DNA from: Desertibacillus haloalkaliphilus
Lineage (GTDB): Bacteria > Bacillota > Bacilli > Bacillales > KJ1-10-99
Length of the DNA: 64,000 bases
Assembly (NCBI RefSeq): GCF_019039105.1
Contig: NZ_JAHPIV010000005.1
Location: 1-64,000 of the forward strand
Reading direction: 5' to 3'
Part shown: positions 25,412 through 34,114 of the stretch, piece after piece
Layout of the letters: each line of letters starts with the position of its first letter
Numbering within the stretch: the first letter of the stretch is position 1
Position numbers and translations under genes: made by a program
Notes under the pieces: model-generated
The model's database searches: none
The model's input: only the letters and a program-made list of their open reading frames with translations
What the model was told of the DNA's origin: nothing

Positions 25412-26527
25412 ATGAAATCTATTAAAGAGGAACGTTCAATTGAAAGAATTATTAACCAAATTAGTATTAATCTAAAATTAACGAAAGCAAATAAACTAAC
25501 TGAAAAGAAGAATGAGTTTTATAGTAAATTTCTTAATGAACTACCAGTTGCAGTCATCATGACTAATAGAAAGAAGGTTTTATTCGCTAATCAAAGAGCT
25601 GTGTCAGATATTGAAATGGACCGTATAGAAAATATGATTGGTCAAAATGTTTTTCGGATGATTTGTATCAAGGATCATGACATAAGTAAACAGTGGCACA
25701 ATGCGGTGATTAACGGTGTTAATTATGATTTAAAAGAAGTAGAAGTTGAGTTGGGAAATAAGAAGGTCAAATTCTTTGATATAACGACTATAACTTTTGG
25801 TTATGAAGGTGAAGAAGCAATAATACATGTCTTTACTGATGTTACGGATCGTAAATTAATGGAGGATGCTATGATTCGATCTGAAAAGTTAGCCATTGCT
25901 GCCCACCTTGCTGAGGGAATTGCTCATGAAATAAAAAACCCACTCACTTCACTTAAAGGATTTTTTAAATTGATTAAAGATAAAACTGATAAAGAATACT
26001 TTAACACAATTATTGAAGATGAGTTAAATCGTATCGAACAAATCGCTAATGAACTACTTATGTTAGCAAAGCCTCATTCGGATATCTATAAACCATGTTC
26101 TGTTTCCAATCTATTAGATGATGCAATATCATTTCTTGAACCACAAGCGACTGTAAAAGGGAACAAAATAGTGAAAGTATACGAAGACGAAACACTAATG
26201 ATCCAATGTGAGTCAATGAAAGTAAGGCAGGCTTTTATTAACCTTATAAAAAATGCCATTGAGGCTACAACGAATGGGTGTATTTCCATAACGAGTGAAA
26301 GGGTAGATGGTATGGCTGAGATAAAAGTGATTGATAAAGGAATTGGTATGCCTAGAGAGCTATTAGATAAAGCTTGGGATCCATTCTTTACTACGAAGGA
26401 AAAAGGGACAGGTTTGGGCTTGATCATTAGTGACAAAATTATTGAGTCACACCAAGGAACAAGGACAATCGAAAGTAGAGAAGGCGAAGGAACGACGCTT
26501 ACAATTACATTTCCACTTGTAAAATAA
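25412..26527 (+). CDS. Soluble PAS histidine kinase, sporulation-kinase type
   Basis: GGGTGAT precedes ATG 25412; TTG 25376 has no ribosome binding site. The 371-residue protein has no transmembrane helix. It has a PAS domain (about 35-150; ELPVAVIMTNRKKVLFANQ, ending FTDVTDRKLME), a HisKA domain with EGIAHEIKNPLTSLKGF (phosphorylated His near 171), and an ATPase domain with an N box (NLIKNAIEA), DKGIGM and TTKEKGTGLGL. The H-box and soluble PAS layout resemble KinA/KinE-like phosphorelay kinases. No response regulator is adjacent; it may feed Spo0F or the 22213 regulator. Confidence 0.82.
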   Translation: MKSIKEERSIERIINQISINLKLTKANKLTEKKNEFYSKFLNELPVAVIMTNRKKVLFANQRAVSDIEMDRIENMIGQNVFRMICIKDHDISKQWHNAVINGVNYDLKEVEVELGNKKVKFFDITTITFGYEGEEAIIHVFTDVTDRKLMEDAMIRSEKLAIAAHLAEGIAHEIKNPLTSLKGFFKLIKDKTDKEYFNTIIEDELNRIEQIANELLMLAKPHSDIYKPCSVSNLLDDAISFLEPQATVKGNKIVKVYEDETLMIQCESMKVRQAFINLIKNAIEATTNGCISITSERVDGMAEIKVIDKGIGMPRELLDKAWDPFFTTKEKGTGLGLIISDKIIESHQGTRTIESREGEGTTLTITFPLVK

Positions 26528-26614
26528 TGTAGTCAAATAAATAGAAGAGTGCTTAATCATCGGGAATAATTGCTTTTAAGATATCCAATGATTAGTAGAG
26601 TTGGGGTGCCAAAC

Positions 26615-29548
26615 ATGAAACTAACTGACTTAATTTTTAAAACAAAGAATGATCATATGGTCGAGAAAAAAATAGGTGGTCGTATAGATGATAAGTTAAT
26701 TAAAAGACTTTTTGGCAAATACATTGATGCAATGTTTATTTTAGATGGACAAGGAGAATTTCTTGCAATTAATCAAGCATTTACACAATTATTAGGCTAT
26801 CAATTTAAAGAGTTGTCACAAGTATTTCAAGAGTTTATTCAAAAAGAAGATCTTGAAAAACTCGATTATCACTTTTATAAAGCGTTATCAAATAAAATCA
26901 CATCGTTTGATATATCATTATTACACAAAAATGGAGATCTCATTGACGTAGCTATCACATTTATTCCAGAAATTGATAGTGGCGGCGTTGGAGTGGTTCA
27001 CGGGGTAGCCAAAACTATTTCGGCAGGTAAAGAAGACGGTATAGAGTATGATTCATTAAAGCAACAATTAAAATTGGTTGAAGAAGAGTCTAACATTGGC
27101 AGTTGGGAGTATAATGTTAGCCGTAGTAAAGGGAATTGGTCTAATCAAGTATACTCAATTCTACAGATTGAGAAACTCCCAGCCTTTTTGCCGACATTTA
27201 AACGTATGCTAGAGCTTATCGACCCAAAAGAACGTGAGGAATTTCAGAGAGCGATGCAAGATGGTATTGATAAGAGAGAAAGTTTTTCGATTGCATATCG
27301 AATTACTCGACAAGATAATGAGGTGAGGGACCTTTACTTTAAAGGGAGCCCAGTACTTAATGAAAATGGTGAAGTCAGTCGTTTTTTAGGGACGGTTCGT
27401 GATATCACAGAAAAAAAACAAGAAGAGCAACTACAATTGATAAAAATTAATTTGAGTGTAGGGGTCTGGTCTTATGATGTTAAAATCGGTAAACTTCAAT
27501 TTTGTTCGCGAGGGATTGAAAAAATCTTCGCACTTGATCGCATAACTCTAGAAAACAAAGGTAAGGGCTGGTTTGATTACGTTCATCAAGAAGATTTATC
27601 AAAAGTAAAAGCAAATTACCGAAAGGTGTTAGAAGGCCAAGAAGTTCATGAGCAATATCGCATTATTAACGAAAAACATGAGGAAAAATGGATTGAAACC
27701 CAAAGTACCCCTATTCTTGATATGGATGGGAATGTAGTTAGAATAGATGGACATGCTACGGATATTACCAAGCAAAAAGCATCTGAGTTATTGCTAGAGT
27801 ATATATCCAACCATGACCATGTAACGAAACTACCAAACCGCAAAGCTTTTATGGACAAGCTTAAAGAGGTGATAGACGAAGAACACACCAAGTTTGCTGT
27901 GATGTATTTAGATATGGACCGTTTTAGGTCTGTTAATGAATCATTAAGTCATGAGATTGGGGATAAGGTACTAATCGATATTTCAAACCGTCTGAAAAAT
28001 GCTTTAGACCAAACTGCTTACCTTGCTCGTTTAGGTGGTGATGAATTCGCCATTTGTCTACGTGATATTAATAATATCGCGGATACCTATAAGGTAGCTG
28101 AAAACCTCATTGAGTTAATCGAAAAGCCAATTTTTATTGAAGAGCATGAGATTTATATGACAACAAGTATTGGCATTAGTCTATATCCTCTAGATGGTCG
28201 TGATATTGATAGCCTTCTCCGTCATGCAAGTATTGCCTTACATAAGGCGAAAGTTGAAGGCAAAAATAGCTGGAAGGTCTATTCTCCTTCCTTAAATATA
28301 GAGTCATATAAATTATTTTCTTTAGAAAAAGATTTGAGGAAAGCTTTTATTAACCAGGAGTTTTTTATTGAGTATCAACCAAAAGTAGATACAAAAACAA
28401 ACATAATAAAGGGAGCTGAAGCATTGATTCGATGGAAGCACCCAGAATGGGGAGTAGTATCACCACACGAGTTTATCCCATTGGCAGAAGACAGTGGGCT
28501 CAGCTTCCGGTTGAGTGATTCGGTGTTAGACAAAGTTTGTAAACAGTTAAAAATTTGGGAGAATCAAGGGAAATCACTAGTACCAATTTCTGTGAATATT
28601 ACACCTAACCGACTATTAAAGGCAGGATTTGCTGATGATGTGTTAGAGATAATAGAAGAAACAAGTGTTGATCCTAACTTAATCGAACTGGAAATAACTG
28701 AAGAGACAGTAATAAGAAATATTGATGCCGCTAAATCAGTTATTGCTCAATTAAGAGAAAAGGGTATTACCTTTGCACTTGATGATTTTTGTTCTGGGTA
28801 CTCATCGCTATCGTATTTAAATGAGTTAGATATTTCTACTGTTAAGATTGATAAATCTTTTATCACTAAAATATCAGATGATAATAATAAAACAAAAGGT
28901 ATAATTAGAAGTTTAATCATTTTAGCAGATGAATTGAAAGTGAACTTAGTAGCAGAAGGTGTCGAGACGAATGAGCAATTAAACTTTTTACGTCAGCTAG
29001 ATTGTCCGCTTATACAAGGCTTTATATATAGTAAGTCAATACCTGGCGAGGGTTTACAATCATTATTGAAGAAAGGTTCTATAAAACCAAAGTCTGCAAA
29101 CGATCTCCAAAAGCGAACCGAAAATCGACGGAAGTTTTACCGCATAAACTTTGATTACCCACTATGCGCGAGGATGACGATCGTTAAATTCAAAGGGCAG
29201 GATGTTAAATTAGGCAATTCAAAATCACTTATCGAGGACCTTAGTTTAGGGGGAATACGATTTACGACACAAATTAATTTGCCTGTACGTTCAGATGTTC
29301 TATTAGAATTTACAACGAAAATATTAGGTGAAGAAGTTACAGTGTGCGGATATATTGTATGGAAACATGAAGCGAACAATGATTTGTTTCAATATGGATT
29401 ACAATTTATTACAACGGAAAAAGAGATGGATAAATTTGCCCCACTTTTTAATAAACTGTCATTAAATTTGAAAACTAGTCCAATACTTCAAGACTGTAGT
29501 TTTTTACGAATAGGAAGGACAGCGTATTTTAAGGGAGAGGACAAATGA
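26615..29548 (+). CDS. PAS-PAS-PAS-GGDEF-EAL-PilZ c-di-GMP protein
   Basis: GGGGTGCCAAAC precedes ATG 26615; the upstream TTG has no support. The 977-residue soluble protein has three PAS domains (about 25-145, 150-270, 280-390), a GGDEF domain with intact RLGGDEF (about 470), an EAL domain with GAEALIRW (about 598), DDFCSGYSS (about 721) and VAEGVE, and a C-terminal PilZ domain (about 835-960) with RRKFYR (RxxxR) and DLSLGG. All catalytic and ligand motifs are present, so one chain could make, break and sense c-di-GMP. PilZ after EAL suggests product feedback. Confidence 0.9.
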   Translation: MKLTDLIFKTKNDHMVEKKIGGRIDDKLIKRLFGKYIDAMFILDGQGEFLAINQAFTQLLGYQFKELSQVFQEFIQKEDLEKLDYHFYKALSNKITSFDISLLHKNGDLIDVAITFIPEIDSGGVGVVHGVAKTISAGKEDGIEYDSLKQQLKLVEEESNIGSWEYNVSRSKGNWSNQVYSILQIEKLPAFLPTFKRMLELIDPKEREEFQRAMQDGIDKRESFSIAYRITRQDNEVRDLYFKGSPVLNENGEVSRFLGTVRDITEKKQEEQLQLIKINLSVGVWSYDVKIGKLQFCSRGIEKIFALDRITLENKGKGWFDYVHQEDLSKVKANYRKVLEGQEVHEQYRIINEKHEEKWIETQSTPILDMDGNVVRIDGHATDITKQKASELLLEYISNHDHVTKLPNRKAFMDKLKEVIDEEHTKFAVMYLDMDRFRSVNESLSHEIGDKVLIDISNRLKNALDQTAYLARLGGDEFAICLRDINNIADTYKVAENLIELIEKPIFIEEHEIYMTTSIGISLYPLDGRDIDSLLRHASIALHKAKVEGKNSWKVYSPSLNIESYKLFSLEKDLRKAFINQEFFIEYQPKVDTKTNIIKGAEALIRWKHPEWGVVSPHEFIPLAEDSGLSFRLSDSVLDKVCKQLKIWENQGKSLVPISVNITPNRLLKAGFADDVLEIIEETSVDPNLIELEITEETVIRNIDAAKSVIAQLREKGITFALDDFCSGYSSLSYLNELDISTVKIDKSFITKISDDNNKTKGIIRSLIILADELKVNLVAEGVETNEQLNFLRQLDCPLIQGFIYSKSIPGEGLQSLLKKGSIKPKSANDLQKRTENRRKFYRINFDYPLCARMTIVKFKGQDVKLGNSKSLIEDLSLGGIRFTTQINLPVRSDVLLEFTTKILGEEVTVCGYIVWKHEANNDLFQYGLQFITTEKEMDKFAPLFNKLSLNLKTSPILQDCSFLRIGRTAYFKGEDK

Positions 29549-29639
29549 TATATAGCTTACACTATGACAATGTGAAAAATGGGGCTATGATGATCAAATC
29601 ATTCCCTATTTTTTATTTTATCAAGGATACCCGATTCTT

Positions 29640-30022
29640 TTAAAAGAAATGAATACTTACTACCACACCTGATAAAAAAATATAGTAGAAGTATAGTTAT
29701 TACATATTCAATATTGAGTGCAGGGGTAATTTTTATTTTAACACCATTATTATCTAATGTTTTTTTGTTAGGTATTGTTTCATTTATTCTTGGATTAAGC
29801 TTAGGTATTGGTCAACCACTTTCTATATCCATTACCATAAATTCTTTACCGAAAGAGAGAGTTGGAGAAGGTCTAGGGCTGAGACTATCTATTAACAAAT
29901 TGACTCAGGTATTAATGCCAGTTTTATTAGGTGGTGTATCTGCTGTTGGTGGTATGGCGAGTGTTTTTTATATTTCAGGATTGTTGATCATGTCTGCATC
30001 TTTAAATAAGAAGAAAAAATAA
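29640..30022 (+). pseudogene. MFS transporter, C-terminal fragment
   Basis: An open frame encodes SFKRNEYLLPHLIKKYSRS and three or four hydrophobic helices with LGLSLGIGQPLSISITIN, SLPKERVGEGLGLRLSINK and a final SAVGGMASVFYISGLL. This is the second half of a drug-efflux type MFS protein (the whole is about 400 residues). No ribosome binding site or proper start is present, and the N-terminal six helices are missing. The gap 29549-29640 has no remnant I can align. Confidence 0.6.
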
Positions 30023-30095
30023 AACAAAAGAACATTAAACCAAAACTTTAAATAGATCTTTCTTTACTCGACATGTGCAAACAAACACCAAACTA

Positions 30096-30132
30096 AAAGT
30101 CACAGCCACCTTTCCATATAGCTGTGATTTTT
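30096..30132 (+). terminator. Rho-independent terminator
   Basis: AAAAGTCACAGC pairs with GCTGTGATTTTT across a 14-base loop. It would end transcription from the MFS fragment. Confidence 0.7.
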
Positions 30133-30194
30133 CCTTGTGATTCATTTCCCTATGTCCGGCTCAATAATACGGTGGGTGTTCGTGTGTATAGATA

Positions 30195-30236
30195 CTATGT
30201 CAAGAAAATCTCGCTGTGTCCATTTTCTTGACATAG
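30195..30236. repeat. Perfect 15-bp inverted repeat
   Basis: CTATGTCAAGAAAAT (30195-30209) and its exact complement ATTTTCTTGACATAG (30222-30236) surround a 12-base loop. No T-tract follows directly, so this is a large operator-like or structural palindrome between two transcription units. Otherwise 30133-30340 is empty. Confidence 0.7.
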
Positions 30237-30344
30237 CATCCTCCTTTTTAATTAACTCATAATAGTAGTAATCACAATACTTAGTTGTAAGTCAACCTTT
30301 GATGAAGTCAGAAATTTTAATGAAGATGTTCTTTTTTCTCAAAA

Positions 30345-30380
30345 AGGAAAACACCCCCATATAAATTAGGGGATGTTCTT
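30345..30380 (-). terminator. Terminator of the BCCT gene
   Basis: Read on the minus strand, AAGAACATCCCC pairs with GGGGGTGTTTT, followed by a T-rich stretch. It lies about 55 bases beyond the BCCT stop codon. Confidence 0.7.
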
Positions 30381-30433
30381 AAATTTATTTTTTTAACAAT
30401 GTTATTATAGGTACATGTTCGTCGATAAAGTTA

Positions 30434-32002
30434 TTATTTTGCTACTTTTACCTTCACTTCTTTTGTATCTTCAACAGAAGGTTCTTCACTTTGTTCTTTA
30501 GCCATCTGCTTTGCAATTTTTGGTGCACTCCATAGTGGTGGAAGTAGTAATATAGATACAGGTACTGCGGTGACAACAATAAAGTTTTGTAATGCCTGTA
30601 TACTTCCTTCACCAATGGTTAGTAGTACGACGGATAATATACCGAATAAAATGACCCAAAAGACTCTCATCGATTTTTGTGGATGATCCGTACCTTGTAA
30701 GGTTACTGCGACCGTATAAGAAATGGAATCAACTGTCGTCGATACAAACACAATACTAACGATTAAGAACCCAATAGCCATCCATAATCCCATCGGTAGT
30801 TGATCCGTAATGGCCATTACGGTCGCGGGCATTCCGCCATCACCTAATGGGCCTGAAATGGAACCAGGATTGTTTAGTTCTTGAGATAACCCTGTACCAC
30901 CAACAACTGCAAACCAGAAGTTACTAACTAATGGTGCAATAATAGATACTGCTACAATAAGCTCCCTGATCGTGCGACCACGCGAGATTTTACTAATAAA
31001 AATAGCCATCATTGGAGCATACCCTAGGAACCAGCCCCAGAAAAATATAGTCCAATAACCGAGCCAAGCTTGATCCGAGCGATATAAATTCATTCCGAAA
31101 AAGTTCTGTAATTGAAAGGCTTGAGCACTAATAAAAGAATCTATTAAAAACATTGTTGGGCCAATAATGAGAATGATTGCTGTTAATAATACAACAAATA
31201 TAACATTTAAGCGACTTAAGAATTGAATACCTTTGTCAACACCACTTGCTACAGATATAGCAGCAATAATGATTAGTGCCCCAACAACGATAATATTCGT
31301 AACCAACGTATTTGGAATATCAAATAAAAAATGAAGACCATATCCAATTTGCAGACCTAAAAATCCGATAGGTCCCATTGTGCCTGCAGCAACTGCAATA
31401 ATTGAAACGATATCGGCAGTTGACCCAATGATACTTTTATTAAATATTTTTTCTCCGAAAATAGGATATAAAACTGCACGAGGTTTAAGTGGATACCCTT
31501 TATGATAATGTGCATACATGAGGACAATTGTTGTTAAAGTACCTAAACACGCCCAAGCTAGGAAGCCCCAGTGTACAAAGCTTTGTGATAAAGCCGGTAT
31601 GATTGCCTCTTGTGGTGTCAGCCCATCATTCGCAAACAACGGTGGAGTTGTAACATAATGATAGATTGGCTCTGATGCAGCCCAAAATACACCACCACTA
31701 GCTAGGAGCGTACATAGAATCATAGAAATCCAACGGAAATAACCATTCTCAGGTTTCTCCATTTTTCCTAACTTCACATTTCCATATCTTGAAAAAGCTA
31801 ATATAATTCCAATCGCAAAATTTCCTAGCAATAATAATTGCCAATAAGCACCAAAAAATGTCACTGACCAATTGAAGGATTCAGTTACCCAACCTTCAAC
31901 CATATTAATGTCAATTAGTGAAGAAATGACAAAGAGGAATAAAAAACCTCCACTAACAGTAAATGTAGCCCAGTCCGTGTTCAAATTGTTTATTGTTTTC
32001 AT
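30434..32002 (-). CDS. BCCT-family transporter lacking the usual betaine-binding aromatic box
   Basis: GGGGAGG precedes ATG 32002; TTG 32017 lies inside the ribosome binding site. The 522-residue protein has twelve transmembrane helices and BCCT landmarks such as GGVFWAASEPIYHY, SFVHWGFLAWA and KISRGRTIREL. The helix before that arginine motif reads FFWGWFLGYAPMMAIF, whereas betaine carriers, including the one at 51639, read FYWAWWISWAPFVGIF. Loss of the Trp cluster suggests a different substrate. It is monocistronic and next to a broken GMC gene. Confidence 0.85.
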   Translation of the reverse strand: MKTINNLNTDWATFTVSGGFLFLFVISSLIDINMVEGWVTESFNWSVTFFGAYWQLLLLGNFAIGIILAFSRYGNVKLGKMEKPENGYFRWISMILCTLLASGGVFWAASEPIYHYVTTPPLFANDGLTPQEAIIPALSQSFVHWGFLAWACLGTLTTIVLMYAHYHKGYPLKPRAVLYPIFGEKIFNKSIIGSTADIVSIIAVAAGTMGPIGFLGLQIGYGLHFLFDIPNTLVTNIIVVGALIIIAAISVASGVDKGIQFLSRLNVIFVVLLTAIILIIGPTMFLIDSFISAQAFQLQNFFGMNLYRSDQAWLGYWTIFFWGWFLGYAPMMAIFISKISRGRTIRELIVAVSIIAPLVSNFWFAVVGGTGLSQELNNPGSISGPLGDGGMPATVMAITDQLPMGLWMAIGFLIVSIVFVSTTVDSISYTVAVTLQGTDHPQKSMRVFWVILFGILSVVLLTIGEGSIQALQNFIVVTAVPVSILLLPPLWSAPKIAKQMAKEQSEEPSVEDTKEVKVKVAK

Positions 32003-32254
32003 TCTTTTCCTCCCCAAAAGTATACGAAGCGAGATCGTTATTTTAATCTTCCATTGAATATCCTTGATGTTTTGAGGAAAAGGTTACGGAACTGAAGTAC
32101 CACTTGTTCTCTTTCTAAACCGGATACACCTATAATAGTCGTCTAAGATAATTTCACCTTTCTTTCTAATTCCATTTAATTCTAAATATCGATTAGCCGA
32201 ATGTTAACAGTTTAACATTATATTAATAAAACATGACGCAGTCAAACCACTTTA

Positions 32255-33080
32255 TCTTTTGAGGGCTCTGATCCCACGGATTTAGATGGCAGTCTTTATC
32301 GAAGGCAATTAACAAGGTTAGAACATGATATGGATGATCTGATTCGTGGGAGATTTCGCTGGGGTCCAGCAGACCGCAGACGCACGCCGTGGTTTAGGAA
32401 TGTACCAGACCGTACACTCCTATGGCAAACTGCAGGAATTGGAGGGGGAACACTGCATTATTATGCTAACTCTCCACGTGCGTTTCCTGAGGCAATAGAT
32501 GGAGAATGGCCGATTAGCTACAGGGAACTCATGCCTTACTATGAGAAAGTGGAAGCTACGTTGCCTGTTGAGTTTGCACAAACGACAACGAAAGAGGCAC
32601 TTTTTTATTTTGGTGCTAAGAAGGCTGGCTTTTCTCAGAATCGAACATTAGATGTCGTAAGCACTGGCTACCGACCGCAACCAAATGCAATCGTTCGTTC
32701 ACTATTCACCAAGTGAAAAATCTAAAAAGAGAAGAGAGCAATTAACCAAAATAGCAACGAATATTTTACATCAAGCAGGTGCGAAAAAAGTCCATCGCAG
32801 TGACTTGCCACCGAACTATTATATTCACTTACAAAGTACAATGAGGATGGGGTTTGTCGTCGATCCATCATGAGATGCTTATCAGGTGGGGCGTCTCCAT
32901 GTTGCCGATAATAGTGTTGATTATAATAGTTTAGGTGGACCTAATCCAACGGCTGCGACACAGGCACTCGCAACTAGAACGGCAGAAAAATCGCGAATAA
33001 ATATTTTAGTTAATCCGCTTTTCTTGCAGTCGGATGAGAATATGACGCAATTTGAGGTTAGTGTTGATCGACATTTTTAG
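32255..33080 (+). pseudogene. GMC-type oxidoreductase, truncated and frameshifted
   Basis: Pieces of one GMC flavoprotein appear in order. FEGSDPTDLDGSLYRR leads to LLWQTAGIGGGTLHYYANSP and a block ending TGYRPQPNAI. A deletion and frameshift near 32700 lead into SEKSKKRREQLTKIATNILH, PPNYYIHLQSTMRMG, an in-frame TGA at 32870, and VGRLHVADNSVDYNSLGGPN, PTAATQALATRTAEK. The N-terminal FAD-binding Rossmann motif and most of the middle are missing. The gene is dead. Confidence 0.8.
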
Positions 33081-33123
33081 AAAAAGACTATAGGTTTAAT
33101 GTTGAACCTTTAGAAGAAAGCAT

Positions 33124-33156
33124 AAAAAAGGCGCTCCAGAATGAAGCGTCTTTTTG
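33124..33156 (+). terminator. Terminator after the GMC pseudogene
   Basis: AAGGCGCT pairs with AGCGTCTTTTT across CCAGAATGA. Confidence 0.6.
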
Positions 33157-33168
33157 GGTGTGAGAAAA

Positions 33169-33288
33169 TCAAACTCGGATATTAGTAAGGTGAGAGTGGT
33201 TTGCTAACATCTCATTCATTATAAAGGCTTCTTTTTTCATTTCTTCCGTTGTAATCCCCAATTCACTATAACGATGACTTGTCTGCAA
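33169..33288 (-). pseudogene. Short coding remnant, C terminus of an unidentified protein
   Basis: On the minus strand an open frame reads SLQTSHRYSELGITTEEMKK, EAFIMNEMLANHSHLTNIRV, stop. It looks like the end of an enzyme, but no start or upstream part exists; the upstream side runs into the 14-bp inverted repeat. I could not name the family. Confidence 0.3.
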
Positions 33289-33292
33289 AGAA

Positions 33293-33340
33293 GAGACATT
33301 AGCATAGCGACTCCAATAAAGAGTATTATGCTAATGTCTC
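33293..33340. repeat. Perfect 14-bp inverted repeat
   Basis: GAGACATTAGCATA (33293-33306) and TATGCTAATGTCTC (33327-33340) form a long stem with a 20-base loop between two converging units. It could serve as a terminator for the HxlR gene (T-rich on neither side) or be the end of a lost element. Confidence 0.65.
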
Positions 33341-33385
33341 ATTTTAAATTTCAACAACTTCATAAAAATCTGTTGTATACCTCCG

Positions 33386-33721
33386 CTAATTTTTTTCAGT
33401 TGCGTCTGAATCCTCCATAATCCAAGCTTGAGACCAGTTCTCAATTGTTTTTAAAATGGGTTCCATGGCCTGCCCTTTTTCTGTCAAGGAATACTCAATG
33501 ATGACTGGGGTTTCGGGTATAACCTCACGTTTCACTACCCCTTGGTGTTCTAAGTCCTTTAATCGTTCTGATAAGACCTTACCACTTATACCAATAGAAG
33601 ATTGTATTTCATTAAACCTTTGTGATCCCAATAATAATTGATAGATCACTAATGCTGTCCACCTTTGACTTAATAACGAAATTGCCTTTTCAAATCTTGG
33701 GCAAATTGTACGTTGTTTCAT
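33386..33721 (-). CDS. HxlR/DUF24-family redox-sensing repressor
   Basis: AGAGGTGAATTTTAAA precedes ATG 33721. The 111-residue winged-helix protein has the family signature: Cys7 in RTICPRFEKAI, SLLSQRWTALVIYQLL, RFNEIQSSIGISGKVLSERL, and a wing VKREVIPETPVIIEYSLTEKG. Cys near position 7 is the redox-active residue in YodB, CatR and HypR. It is divergent from a unit containing a catD remnant and catE, so it is probably the quinone- or aldehyde-sensing repressor of that unit. The shared intergenic region carries matching inverted repeats. Confidence 0.85.
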   Translation of the reverse strand: MKQRTICPRFEKAISLLSQRWTALVIYQLLLGSQRFNEIQSSIGISGKVLSERLKDLEHQGVVKREVIPETPVIIEYSLTEKGQAMEPILKTIENWSQAWIMEDSDATEKN

Positions 33722-33788
33722 TTTTAAAATTCACCTCTCTTGATTTCTATTGTACCACAAAAGCAGATATTAAATTACAATAGAATAT

Positions 33789-33845
33789 TTAGTTACTTGA
33801 CATAATTGGATAATTTAAATATACTTACTTACATAAAGTAACTAA
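33789..33845 (+). promoter_or_regulatory. Sigma-A promoter flanked by inverted operator repeats, catDE unit
   Basis: TTGACA (33797-33802), a 17-base spacer and TATACT (33820-33825) form a near-perfect sigma-A promoter. TTAGTTACTT (33789-33798) and its exact complement AAGTAACTAA (33836-33845) bracket it, with an inner TTACTT-ACATA-AAGTAA. These probably bind the divergent HxlR protein. Confidence 0.75.
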
Positions 33846-33854
33846 CTTAAAAAA

Positions 33855-34080
33855 GGGAATGGCAATAGATAAACAAGAACTTGGAAAGTTATATTAAGAG
33901 CAGTAGTATGACTTATATTTTTTATTCTGGGCATCAAGGTTCCAAGGTCGTCTCGCAAATACCGTTAGCGCTTTTGATCGTATTGGGATTCTTGGATTAA
34001 TGGTATATAACTTGTTTTATGAGCAATATTATTTATTTCGTTTTAGCTGATTCATCACGGATTTCTTTGGATCAAAAGAT
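33855..34080 (+). pseudogene. CatD/DoxX-like gene remnant
   Basis: After an AAAAAAGGG site the sequence reads AIDKQELGKLY and stops. Other frames continue LRAVV, LIFFILGIKVPR, and then QIPLALLIVLGFLD and similar pieces, recalling the DoxX-type start of CatD (NKQELGRLILR..., FFIHG..., a Phe-Asp-x-Ile-Gly turn). Several frameshifts and stops make it dead. Its place before catE matches the B. subtilis catDE order. Confidence 0.5.
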
Positions 34081-34114
34081 TTTTAATAAAGAAAAATAAT
34101 ATTAGGGGGAAACT

